Shown: positions 26,680-34,422 of the stretch, one piece after another
Layout of the letters: each line of letters starts with the position of its first letter
Position numbering within the stretch: the stretch's first letter is position 1
Origin: Clostridium paraputrificum
GTDB taxonomy: Bacteria; Bacillota; Clostridia; Clostridiales; Clostridiaceae
Direction of reading: 5' to 3'
Assembly (NCBI RefSeq): GCF_900447045.1
Contig: NZ_UAWH01000005.1
Span: 310,001-374,000 of the forward strand
Length of the DNA stretch: 64,000 nt
Position numbers and translations under genes: made by a program
The notes under the pieces: generated by a model
What the model was told of the DNA's origin: nothing
The model's input: only the letters and a program-made list of their open reading frames with translations
Database searches by the model: none

Positions 26680-27484
26680 CTTCGTCATCGCCTCCTCTTA
26701 CAGATATTTCACCAGCAGTAGATTTAATTTTTACATTAGTTTGGAAGTCATAGATAGCTACAGCTATACCGATAAATGCGATTAGTAATAATGCTGAACC
26801 AGATAATGATTCTATGCTACCTATGATGGTTGCAAGTGCAAATCCACCAAAGTAAATTCCCCATAGGTCTTTAGATAACATGATACGTAAAAGAATAGCA
26901 AATCCAACGTAACGCATCATTCCACCAGCAGCACTAAGTCCATCCATGAACCAAGAGTATTTATCTGATAAGTTTGATAATGTAGTACCTAATGCACTAC
27001 CGCCTAATAAACCAGCTACAACTACAACAGCAAAGAATAATCCTAAAGCAGCCATTGCACCGTAGTTTAATTTTTCAATTCCCTTTGTATCAGCGTTTTC
27101 AGCATATTTATCTGCTTTTGACATTAATGGTGACATTAATGTGAATACGAAAGTAACACAATATTGTCCTATTAAAGAGAATGGAACAGCTAGTCCAACA
27201 GCGGCAGCTGGTTCTAACTTAGATGAAATGGCAAATATAACAGCCATTATTCCTCCGATAACTGCATTTGGTGGTTGAGCACCTCCAACTGGCATGTTAC
27301 CTATTGTCATTAATTGATAAGTACCACCTACAATAAGTCCTGTTTGTAAATCTCCAAGTATTGCACCGATAACAGCACCAGATACAATTGGTTGATATAA
27401 TGATTCCAAGAAGTTGAATTGGTCAATACCTGCTATAAAAGCAAATAATGCAACCAGAAGAATTTGTACAACATTAAAATCCAT
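26669..27484 (-). CDS. agaC: PTS EIIC, mannose/GalNAc family
   Basis: This polytopic membrane permease subunit of 271 residues forms the sugar channel with EIID. Typical blocks are GIDQFNFLESLYQPIVSGAV and GNMPVGGAQPPNAVIGGIM. Its acidic tail GGDDEDGI overlaps the EIID ribosome binding site. It lies 22 bp after EIIB on the same strand. Whether it moves GalNAc, GlcN or a related sugar is judged only from the isomerase and deacetylase around it. Confidence 0.9.
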   Translation of the reverse strand: MDFNVVQILLVALFAFIAGIDQFNFLESLYQPIVSGAVIGAILGDLQTGLIVGGTYQLMTIGNMPVGGAQPPNAVIGGIMAVIFAISSKLEPAAAVGLAVPFSLIGQYCVTFVFTLMSPLMSKADKYAENADTKGIEKLNYGAMAALGLFFAVVVVAGLLGGSALGTTLSNLSDKYSWFMDGLSAAGGMMRYVGFAILLRIMLSKDLWGIYFGGFALATIIGSIESLSGSALLLIAFIGIAVAIYDFQTNVKIKSTAGEISVRGGDDEDGI

Positions 27485-27506
27485 ATGACATTCTCCTTTC
27501 TAAAAT

Positions 27507-27983
27507 TTATTTAAATATCTTTTCGATATTTTCTGAGTTTTCAGTAGGAACTCTTCTAATTTCAAGTTCTACTCCTAATTCTTTTAATTTTCTAAATGCT
27601 TCTACGTCTTTGTCATCTACAGCAACAGATCCTGCAACTTGTCTCTTTCCTTGAGACATATGCATATTACCAATGTTAACCTTTTTTATTGGAACTCCGC
27701 CTTCAACTAAAGTTAGAACATCAGAAGGAGTTTCACATACAATAAAAATAAGTTGTTTAGCACTAGCTTTATGGATTGTGCTTATTGTTTTTTCTAGTGT
27801 CCAGTAACGAGTTGCAGCATAGGCTGGAGCAGCCATATCCATTAACCCTTGTCTAAGCTTGTCCCCAGCTACAACATCATTGGCTACTAAAATTAAATTT
27901 GCTCCAATAGAGCCACACCATTGTGTTGCAACTTGTCCGTGAATTAATCTGTTATCGATTCTTGTTAAAATAATATTTGGCAT
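27507..27983 (-). CDS. agaB: PTS EIIB, mannose/GalNAc family
   Basis: This 158-residue cytoplasmic phosphotransfer subunit takes phosphate from EIIA on His15 (in RIDNRLIHGQV) and passes it to the incoming sugar. The remaining sequence (ILVANDVVAGDKLRQGLMDM, VNIGNMHMSQGK) follows the family closely. It is the first gene of the IIB-IIC-IID operon, which is separated from the EIIA gene by a divergent AraC regulator gene. An AAAGATT inverted repeat and a cre-like site lie in its promoter region. Confidence 0.92.
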   Translation of the reverse strand: MPNIILTRIDNRLIHGQVATQWCGSIGANLILVANDVVAGDKLRQGLMDMAAPAYAATRYWTLEKTISTIHKASAKQLIFIVCETPSDVLTLVEGGVPIKKVNIGNMHMSQGKRQVAGSVAVDDKDVEAFRKLKELGVELEIRRVPTENSENIEKIFK

Positions 27984-28035
27984 ATTTTCACCTCCATTAA
28001 TTAGTTTGTAAAAAGTTATCTACTCTTTGATAATA

Positions 28036-28108
28036 ATTATAGGAGAAAGATTAAAAGGAATCTTTACACTTTTTGGTATATATTTTATTTTTTTTAGTAA
28101 CGTTTACA
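28036..28108 (-). promoter_or_regulatory. Promoter region of EIIB operon with operator and cre candidates
   Basis: On the minus strand a TATAAT -10 (28041-28036) is preceded by a perfect inverted repeat AAAGATT-N6-AATCTTT (28065-28046), which covers the spacer. A further site, TGTAAACGTTACTA (28108-28095), matches the cre consensus at 12 of 14 positions. The AraC-type gene diverges from here. Binding by AraC and CcpA is inferred. Confidence 0.45.
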
Positions 28109-28334
28109 AATATAAAGTTTGGAAGTATAATCTTATAAAAGTATATAGAAATTTAATAAAATTATATTTTGTAATAAAATGGAGTGTGTTAACATAAGAA
28201 TAGATAGTTGAAGAAAATATTAAGTTTGTAGTTTTTAGGAATACACTGGTAAGAAAATTTAAAACTTATGTTGGGGAAGTATGGGAATTTATTAAAGGAT
28301 ATTGTAGATATATTTAATAGAGAGGTGATTTATT

Positions 28335-29501
28335 ATGTATAATAAAACATCAAGTCCTCAATTTAGAAAGTACGGTTCTATTTATGATGAGACTAAAAAC
28401 GTACAAAGTGATGACTTAATACGAAAAAAGATTGTGACAAGTGATAGGGTGATTTCTAGCTTATATAATTTTTCTGAACCAGTATATATTGAAGTGATAG
28501 AGGGAATTGCATCAATATTAATAAGTGATTCAAGTAATGGGGAATTTAAGCTTTTTGCAATTCATAGAAATTTAGAAATAAAAGCAAATATGTTTTTTAA
28601 CATAATTCCTTTAACAGAGCAAACTACATTTAACTTAGTAATACATTCTAACTATAATCTTAATATTGAGTTTTTAAATCCACCATATGTATATAATAGG
28701 ATTTTATCAACAATAAATATTCCTGAAATTATAGCTTATTATTATACTATTAAGAGCCCCAATTATAAGTTTAAGGGTGAGAGTCATAATGTATATGAGC
28801 TTACATTTGTTGATAATGGTATATTAGATACATCAATTGATAATGTGGATTATACTTTGAATCCCTATGATTTAATAATTTATGGTAAGAACCAATTTCA
28901 TACACAAACAGTAAATAGTGATTCATCATGTTCCTATTTAACTGTTATGTTTAATATGGAATGCGAAGATGATAGCCTAATTTGTAATAAAGTTTTTCAT
29001 TGTAGAAAGGAACTTTACAAAGCTATAAGAGTTTTTTCAAAAAATATATCATCTACCATACCATATTCAGAGAATTTAATTTTAAGTAATTTTCATGAGA
29101 TAATTATTAGGTTATTTCAATATGATTATTTAGGAGAAGAACAGTCCAAGCTACCTACTGAAGTGCAGCAGCATTTTCAGGATGAATTATTAGAAGGAAT
29201 AGTAGATTATATTAACAAGATGGTTTGTGAGCCAATCACAGTAGAGGAACTTTGTAGCAAGTTTTCAGTATCAAGATCATCACTGCAAACTTTGTTCAAA
29301 AATAATTTAGATACATCTCCTAAAAAATATATTAATGATTTAAAATTATCAAAGAGTAAACAATTAATAAAAGAAAATAAATATACTATTAGTGAAATAG
29401 CATTTATGCTAGGGTTTAATTCGATACATTATTTTTCTAGGGCTTTTACACAACATTATGAAATGAGTCCTAGTGAATATGCACAAACAGTGTTTAAATA
29501 G
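28335..29501 (+). CDS. AraC-family transcriptional regulator
   Basis: This 388-residue protein has two C-terminal helix-turn-helix segments typical of AraC/XylS (EPITVEELCSKFSVSRSSLQ and ISEIAFMLGFNSIHYFSRAF, then YEMSPSEYAQ). Its N-terminal part includes a cupin-like sensor region (about 130-220: YELTFVDNGILDTSIDN, DLIIYGKNQFHTQTV). A further 120 residues at the front belong to no domain I know. It lies between the EIIB-IIC-IID and YajC-EIIA-AgaS groups and diverges from EIIB, so it probably activates the amino-sugar PTS in response to the substrate or its phosphate. Confidence 0.9.
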   Translation: MYNKTSSPQFRKYGSIYDETKNVQSDDLIRKKIVTSDRVISSLYNFSEPVYIEVIEGIASILISDSSNGEFKLFAIHRNLEIKANMFFNIIPLTEQTTFNLVIHSNYNLNIEFLNPPYVYNRILSTINIPEIIAYYYTIKSPNYKFKGESHNVYELTFVDNGILDTSIDNVDYTLNPYDLIIYGKNQFHTQTVNSDSSCSYLTVMFNMECEDDSLICNKVFHCRKELYKAIRVFSKNISSTIPYSENLILSNFHEIIIRLFQYDYLGEEQSKLPTEVQQHFQDELLEGIVDYINKMVCEPITVEELCSKFSVSRSSLQTLFKNNLDTSPKKYINDLKLSKSKQLIKENKYTISEIAFMLGFNSIHYFSRAFTQHYEMSPSEYAQTVFK

Positions 29502-29590
29502 TATATAAGGTTATTTATACCTCTAGAATAAAAAAATAAAATTACATCTGTTTTCTTGATTGCATACATTTGCAAAAGCTAGAAAACGCT

Positions 29591-29624
29591 AAAAAATCGA
29601 CGGCTTTACAGCCGTCGATTTTTT
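29591..29624. terminator. Bidirectional terminator
   Basis: A perfect 15-bp stem AAAAAATCGACGGCT/AGCCGTCGATTTTTT (29591-29605 with 29610-29624) separates the converging AraC and YajC-like genes. It overlaps the YajC-like stop codon by a couple of bases. Confidence 0.92.
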
Positions 29625-29901
29625 ATATAGTACCTTGAATTGCATATCTAGATACTGTTATTATTACATTTTTAGCAACCTCAACTTCAACAGTTTCTTT
29701 TCCTACCCTAACTAATTTTCCATAAACCCCACCACAGAACATTACCTTCATTCCAGGCTTTAAATCTACATGTAGATCATTAAGTTCTAAACGTCTTTTC
29801 TTTACATTTTTTGCTGATATAAAGAATAGTATTAGAGCAGCAATACCAGCTAATACAGCAATAGTTATACAGGTCCAAGCAACAACTTCCCAGTTTATCA
29901 T
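29623..29901 (-). CDS. YajC-like membrane protein in PTS operon
   Basis: This 92-residue protein has one N-terminal membrane helix (about 8-30) and a small cytoplasmic domain with the YajC pattern DLKPGMKVMFCGGVYGKLVR. YajC usually accompanies the Sec translocon. Small YajC-like proteins are also found beside mannose-family PTS genes in streptococcal hyaluronan and GalNAc clusters, where their job is not settled. It lies 2 bp after EIIA and is translationally close to it. A role in PTS complex assembly is only an inference. Confidence 0.8.
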   Translation of the reverse strand: MINWEVVAWTCITIAVLAGIAALILFFISAKNVKKRRLELNDLHVDLKPGMKVMFCGGVYGKLVRVGKETVEVEVAKNVIITVSRYAIQGTI

Positions 29902-29903
29902 TA

Positions 29904-30335
29904 CTAAATCCCACCTTCACAATCAATATCTTCATGAACTATAAACTCAAATTTAACAACCCCAGATTTACCAACTTCTAGAGCTGTTTCAGATAAAGAA
30001 GATAAGTCATCTATAATATCTTTTGTCATAGAAATTTCAAGAGCCATAGGTAGGTTTGTCCCACCTATTACCTCCATTGGCTTTTCTATTTTTGTTTTTA
30101 GTTCAACTAAAGTTTTAAATGGTGAACCTCCAGCCAAATCACTAAGAGCTAGAATGCTATCACAGTTATCTAAATTTTTTAAAGCATTAAGATACTTGTC
30201 CATTAAACTTTCAGTTGAATCTGTTTCTATAAAATCAACATATTCAATGTTGGAAGTCTCTCCAGCTATTAATTTTAATGATGTACGAAGACCAGATGCA
30301 AAATTTCCATGACCACTAATTATTAATCCTACCAT
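29904..30335 (-). CDS. agaF: PTS EIIA, mannose/GalNAc family
   Basis: This 143-residue cytoplasmic subunit receives phosphate from HPr on His9 (in GLIISGHGNFA) and gives it to EIIB. The second conserved block ALSDLAGGSPF is present. It lies between AgaS and the YajC-like gene on the same strand, 47 bp after AgaS. It completes the PTS whose IIB, IIC and IID genes are at 25852-27983. Confidence 0.92.
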   Translation of the reverse strand: MVGLIISGHGNFASGLRTSLKLIAGETSNIEYVDFIETDSTESLMDKYLNALKNLDNCDSILALSDLAGGSPFKTLVELKTKIEKPMEVIGGTNLPMALEISMTKDIIDDLSSLSETALEVGKSGVVKFEFIVHEDIDCEGGI

Positions 30336-30382
30336 AGTAATCCTCTCCTATACTAAATTATACTTTAGATTATATCCATATA

Positions 30383-31561
30383 CTAAATGCAAGTATATGG
30401 ATATAAAGTAACACCTTTAACTACACGATTTACTTCTCCTGATGGACAAGGATTGTCTGGAGTTAACCCAATAGATAAAGATTTTAATACTGCTAATGTT
30501 TGAGCAAATGTAATATAAGCTAATCCTAATTCAACATTATTTACATGAGATTTAATATTGTAAGGAATTATGTAATCAGCTAAGAAGGCTAATTCATCAG
30601 AAGGATTGTTAGCGATTATAACTAACTGATTATTCTTTCTTTGATTACTTATTTCTTTTATTAAATCTAATTCATATTTATAAGTATGTTTATCATCACT
30701 TACATATACAACTGTTAATGTGGAATCATTTATTATAGATTTTGGTCCATGTCTAAAGCCTAACGGAGTATCGAATACTGAAACTGTTTTTCCAGCAGTT
30801 AATTCAAGCATCTTTAATGATGATTCTTGAGATATTCCCTTTAAGGTATTGCTTCCTAAGTAAACTATTCTTTCAAAATTGTATTCATCTATTATTCTTT
30901 TAGCTACGTCATATCCATTATTTAAGAATTTTTCAACAGATGAACATATATCATTTATTACTTTTGTTTTTTCGTTTAATTTGTCAAGATTAAAACAAAG
31001 ATATGCAGCTAAATACATATTAGAAAAACTTGATGTCATAGCAAAAGATTGATCATGTGTTTCATCAGTAAGATTTATTGCATAGCAATTATCTAACTCT
31101 TCTGCTATTTTCGATAAGGCACCATTTTTATTACAAGTAATAAATAAATTATAAAGATTTTTGCAAACGGCACTAGCAGCTTGTACTGCACCTATAGACT
31201 CTGGTGAATTGCCTGAACGACCAAAGCTTATTAATAAAGTTGGTTTGTTTTTTGATAAATAATTTTCTGGAGATGCAACTATGTCAGTTGTTCCATAAGA
31301 TTTTACTTTATTATTTAGTTCCTTATTTAAATAAGGATACAATGAATTTCCAATAAATTCACTGGTACCTGCGCCAGTTAATATAACATCGAAGTCATCG
31401 CATTTAATAACTTGATCTATAAAAGCTTTTATTGAGTCTTTACTTTCTGTAATTTGAGATAATGTTTTTTCCCATGTTTTAGGTTGTTGATAAATTTCAT
31501 TTAATGTATTAGTTGAAGAAGTTTGATTCATTTCTTCTTCATTGATATTGAAAATGTTCAT
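30383..31561 (-). CDS. agaS: AgaS-type sugar isomerase/deaminase
   Basis: This 392-residue cytoplasmic protein has two SIS domains (about 45-190 and 215-370), with TGAGTSEFIGNSLYPYL in the first. AgaS enzymes convert galactosamine 6-phosphate to tagatose 6-phosphate with loss of ammonia. LTAGKTVSVFDTPLGFRHGP and IPYN are conserved features. ATG 31561 has proper spacing from GGGGG; ATG 31567 touches it. It heads the minus-strand group agaS-EIIA-YajC and diverges from the deacetylase gene, with which it forms a pathway. Confidence 0.92.
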   Translation of the reverse strand: MNIFNINEEEMNQTSSTNTLNEIYQQPKTWEKTLSQITESKDSIKAFIDQVIKCDDFDVILTGAGTSEFIGNSLYPYLNKELNNKVKSYGTTDIVASPENYLSKNKPTLLISFGRSGNSPESIGAVQAASAVCKNLYNLFITCNKNGALSKIAEELDNCYAINLTDETHDQSFAMTSSFSNMYLAAYLCFNLDKLNEKTKVINDICSSVEKFLNNGYDVAKRIIDEYNFERIVYLGSNTLKGISQESSLKMLELTAGKTVSVFDTPLGFRHGPKSIINDSTLTVVYVSDDKHTYKYELDLIKEISNQRKNNQLVIIANNPSDELAFLADYIIPYNIKSHVNNVELGLAYITFAQTLAVLKSLSIGLTPDNPCPSGEVNRVVKGVTLYPYTCI

Positions 31562-31732
31562 ATACATCCCCCTTTTTATTTTGAATATAGTTTTATTAAT
31601 TTTAATTATAGTTGAGAGTTTTTTTTATACAATGCAAGTACTGAAAGATATAATATGTATGCTAAAAAGTGCAAATATTCGATGAATAAACCTAGGTATA
31701 ATAGAGGTAAAGTGGGATAAGGAGGGAATAGG

Positions 31733-32872
31733 ATGTTAATACAAAGTAAAAGGGTTTGGATAGCAGATCAATTTATTCCAGCCCAAATTGAAATTGATGA
31801 TAATAAAATAACGGATATTTATAACTATAATGAAAAAGCTGGAGCTTTTGATTATGGAGATAAAAGAATTCTTCCAGGTTTTATAGATATTCATTGCCAT
31901 GGGGCCTATGGATTTGATACTAATGATGCTAATGCTCAAGGACTTAGAAAGTGGACAAAGGAGATAGTAAATGAAGGGGTGACTTCAATATTACCTACAA
32001 CAATAACTCAAAGCAAAGAAGTTCTTACTAATGCTTTAGCTAATGTGGCAAAAGTTGTAGAAGAGGGGTATGAAGGCGCAGAAATATTAGGAATACATTT
32101 TGAGGGACCATATCTTGATATGGAGTATAAGGGAGCTCAGCCCAAGGAGTATATTACTAAGCCTACAATTAAGGAGTTTCAATATTATCAAAAGGTGGCA
32201 AAAGGACTAATAAAATATGTAACTTTAGCTCCAGAAGTAGATGATGAACATGAATTAACTGAGTACTTATTTAAAAATGGAGTGGTAGTTAGTATGGGGC
32301 ATTCAGCAGCTACATATGAAGAAGCAATAATGGGATTTGCACATGGTGCAAGGTCTCAAACACATGTGTATAATGGCATGACTCCATTTAATCATAGAAA
32401 AAACGGACTGGTTGGAGCAGCCTATAGAGTTAAGGGAATGTATGGAGAAGTAATTTGCGATGGAAATCATTCAACTGTAGCAGCATTATATAATTTCTTT
32501 AATGCTAAGGGACCAGATTACGGGATTATGGTTACTGATGCTCTAATGGCAAAAGGATTTGAACCAGGTACTAGATTTATGTTTGGTGGAAATGAAATTG
32601 AAATATATGAAGATGGTAGTGCTCATTTAGTTGAAACAAAGGGGTTAGCAGGTTCAACATTAAGAATGAATGAAGGTCTTAGAATATTAGTTGAAGATGC
32701 TATGGTTCCTTTTAATTATGCTATTAATGCATGCACAATTAATCCTGCAAAGTGTTTAAGGGTAGATAATCATAAGGGCAGAATTGGTGTTGGGTATGAT
32801 AGTGATTTAGTAGTGCTTAATGATGATTACTCAGTACATCAAACATATTGTCTTGGAAAGGTGATGTTGTAA
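31733..32872 (+). CDS. N-acetylhexosamine-6-phosphate deacetylase
   Basis: This 379-residue amidohydrolase removes acetate from GalNAc 6-phosphate or GlcNAc 6-phosphate. Metal and substrate motifs are seen: PGFIDIHCHG, GIHFEGPYLD, VSMGHSAATYEEA, THVYNGMTPFNHR, EVICDGNHS and MVTDALMAKG. Adjacent AgaS and mannose-type PTS genes favour the GalNAc version (AgaA), but NagA cannot be excluded by sequence. AAGGAGG gives a strong start. It overlaps the next gene's ATG by one base, so the three genes to 34267 are probably one operon. Confidence 0.9.
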   Translation: MLIQSKRVWIADQFIPAQIEIDDNKITDIYNYNEKAGAFDYGDKRILPGFIDIHCHGAYGFDTNDANAQGLRKWTKEIVNEGVTSILPTTITQSKEVLTNALANVAKVVEEGYEGAEILGIHFEGPYLDMEYKGAQPKEYITKPTIKEFQYYQKVAKGLIKYVTLAPEVDDEHELTEYLFKNGVVVSMGHSAATYEEAIMGFAHGARSQTHVYNGMTPFNHRKNGLVGAAYRVKGMYGEVICDGNHSTVAALYNFFNAKGPDYGIMVTDALMAKGFEPGTRFMFGGNEIEIYEDGSAHLVETKGLAGSTLRMNEGLRILVEDAMVPFNYAINACTINPAKCLRVDNHKGRIGVGYDSDLVVLNDDYSVHQTYCLGKVML

Positions 32873-33396
32873 TGAGAAAGAACACATCTAGCTTAGCTGG
32901 TCCTAATATTTACTTAGATAGATATGGAAATGCTGTTTATTACAATATTTTTAATAAGACAGCCTATCTTGTAGATAAGAATAGTGAACAAAAATTTAGG
33001 CTGATTTATTATAGATATTCGCTAATTGTAATTGTTCTTGTTTTATTGGGAGATTATTTTAAGTCATTAGAAAATACTCTTTTAGTAGGTATTGGAGCAA
33101 TAGTATTAAGCGAAATATATTTCAGAGGATTCTTTCTTAATAAATTGAAGGTAGTAAAAAACTTTAATAAAGAAAATAAGACTTCTAAGTTATATCAAAT
33201 AATAAACAGTAAAGAAAAAGATAAGGCAGTTATGAAGGCATGTGCATATGTGCTTTTTGGAATTCTTATTGTTATAAATGCAATACAACAAAATTTTAAT
33301 TTTATATTTATAGCTTTAAGCGCATTAGTTGCGATATATAGTGTGTATTCAGCAGTAATTAATATGATTGCTTTTTCAAAGATGAAAAAGTTATAG
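32872..33396 (+). CDS. Multi-pass membrane protein of unknown function
   Basis: This 174-residue protein has four probable membrane helices (about 48-65, 70-86, 118-135 and 140-160) around a basic cytoplasmic loop (LNKLKVVKNFNKENKTSKLY). It belongs to no family I recognise. Its ATG at 32872 overlaps the stop of the deacetylase gene (TAATG), a sign of translational coupling. It is followed 20 bp later by the aldolase gene. Its position inside the amino-sugar operon suggests a related role, but none can be named. Confidence 0.75.
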   Translation: MRKNTSSLAGPNIYLDRYGNAVYYNIFNKTAYLVDKNSEQKFRLIYYRYSLIVIVLVLLGDYFKSLENTLLVGIGAIVLSEIYFRGFFLNKLKVVKNFNKENKTSKLYQIINSKEKDKAVMKACAYVLFGILIVINAIQQNFNFIFIALSALVAIYSVYSAVINMIAFSKMKKL

Positions 33397-33415
33397 GTTT
33401 GGAAGGAGATTTATT

Positions 33416-34267
33416 ATGGAATTAACTACAACAAAAAAGATTTTAAAAGAAGCTCAAGAGGGGCATTATGCAATAGGAGCATTTAATGTTGAAAATATGG
33501 AAATGGTAATGGCGGTTATTAGTGCAGCTGAGGAAATGAATGCTCCAGTTATTATGCAAACTACTCCATCTACAGTAAAGTATGCGGGACTTGATTATTT
33601 CTTAGCAAATGTTAGGGTGGCAGCTAGCAAAGCAAAGGTGCCAGTAGTTATGCATCTAGATCATGGATCAAGCTTTGAATTAGCTTCACAAGCTTATAGA
33701 TCAGGATATACTTCCATTATGATAGATGGATCTCATAGTGATTTTGAGAGTAACATAGAAATATCTAAATCAGTTGTAGATATGTGCAAGCCTTCAGGTA
33801 TAGCAGTTGAAGCTGAGCTTGGTAAAGTTGGAGGAAAAGAAGATGACTTAGATGGTGGTGATGGTGATGCATATACAGACCCACTTCAAGCTAAGGAATT
33901 TGTTGAAAGAACAGGTGTTGATTCACTAGCAGTTGCAATTGGTACTGCTCATGGAATGTATAAGGGTGAACCTCACCTAGATTTAGATAGATTATCGGAA
34001 ATAAGAAAAGTTGTATCAGTTCCACTTGTATTACATGGTGGATCAGGAATTCCAGATGAAAAGGTACAAGAATCTATTAGAAGAGGAATTTGTAAGGTTA
34101 ATTATGCAACAGAACTTAGAATAGCTTTTACAAATGGAGTTAATAAATATCTTGCAGAAAAACCTGATACAATAGACCCTAAAAAATATAATAAGGCTGG
34201 AATGGAAGAAGTCAAAGCTTTTGTAAAAGAAAAAATAAGAGTATGTGGATGTGAGAATAAAGCATAG
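33416..34267 (+). CDS. Class II aldolase, tagatose-bisphosphate type
   Basis: This 283-residue zinc aldolase splits tagatose 1,6-bisphosphate (or fructose 1,6-bisphosphate) to triose phosphates. Zinc-site His residues are in VVMHLDHGSS, GTAHGMYKG and LVLHGGSG, and the family stretch SIMIDGSHSDFE is present. It is closest in type to GatY/KbaY/AgaY. The operon with deacetylase and AgaS supports the tagatose assignment. A tagatose 6-phosphate kinase is not in the window and must be supplied elsewhere. GGAAGGAG gives a normal start. Confidence 0.85.
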   Translation: MELTTTKKILKEAQEGHYAIGAFNVENMEMVMAVISAAEEMNAPVIMQTTPSTVKYAGLDYFLANVRVAASKAKVPVVMHLDHGSSFELASQAYRSGYTSIMIDGSHSDFESNIEISKSVVDMCKPSGIAVEAELGKVGGKEDDLDGGDGDAYTDPLQAKEFVERTGVDSLAVAIGTAHGMYKGEPHLDLDRLSEIRKVVSVPLVLHGGSGIPDEKVQESIRRGICKVNYATELRIAFTNGVNKYLAEKPDTIDPKKYNKAGMEEVKAFVKEKIRVCGCENKA

Positions 34268-34344
34268 ATAGTAATTAAGCCTCTAATAATAATTTATATA
34301 TATTTTCTTGATAGGTTATTAGGATAAACTTATTAGAAATAATT

Positions 34345-34381
34345 AAGGAAAGAAATTCATTTGCGATTTCTTTCCTTTTAT
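34345..34381. terminator. Terminator between aldolase and GxGYxYP genes
   Basis: A 12-bp stem AAGGAAAGAAAT (34345-34356) with ATTTCTTTCCTT (34366-34377) is flanked by A and T tracts, suiting both converging genes. Confidence 0.85.
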
Positions 34382-34422
34382 TTTGCTTATTTAGGTTATC
34401 CTCAATAGAGGACTGAACATAA

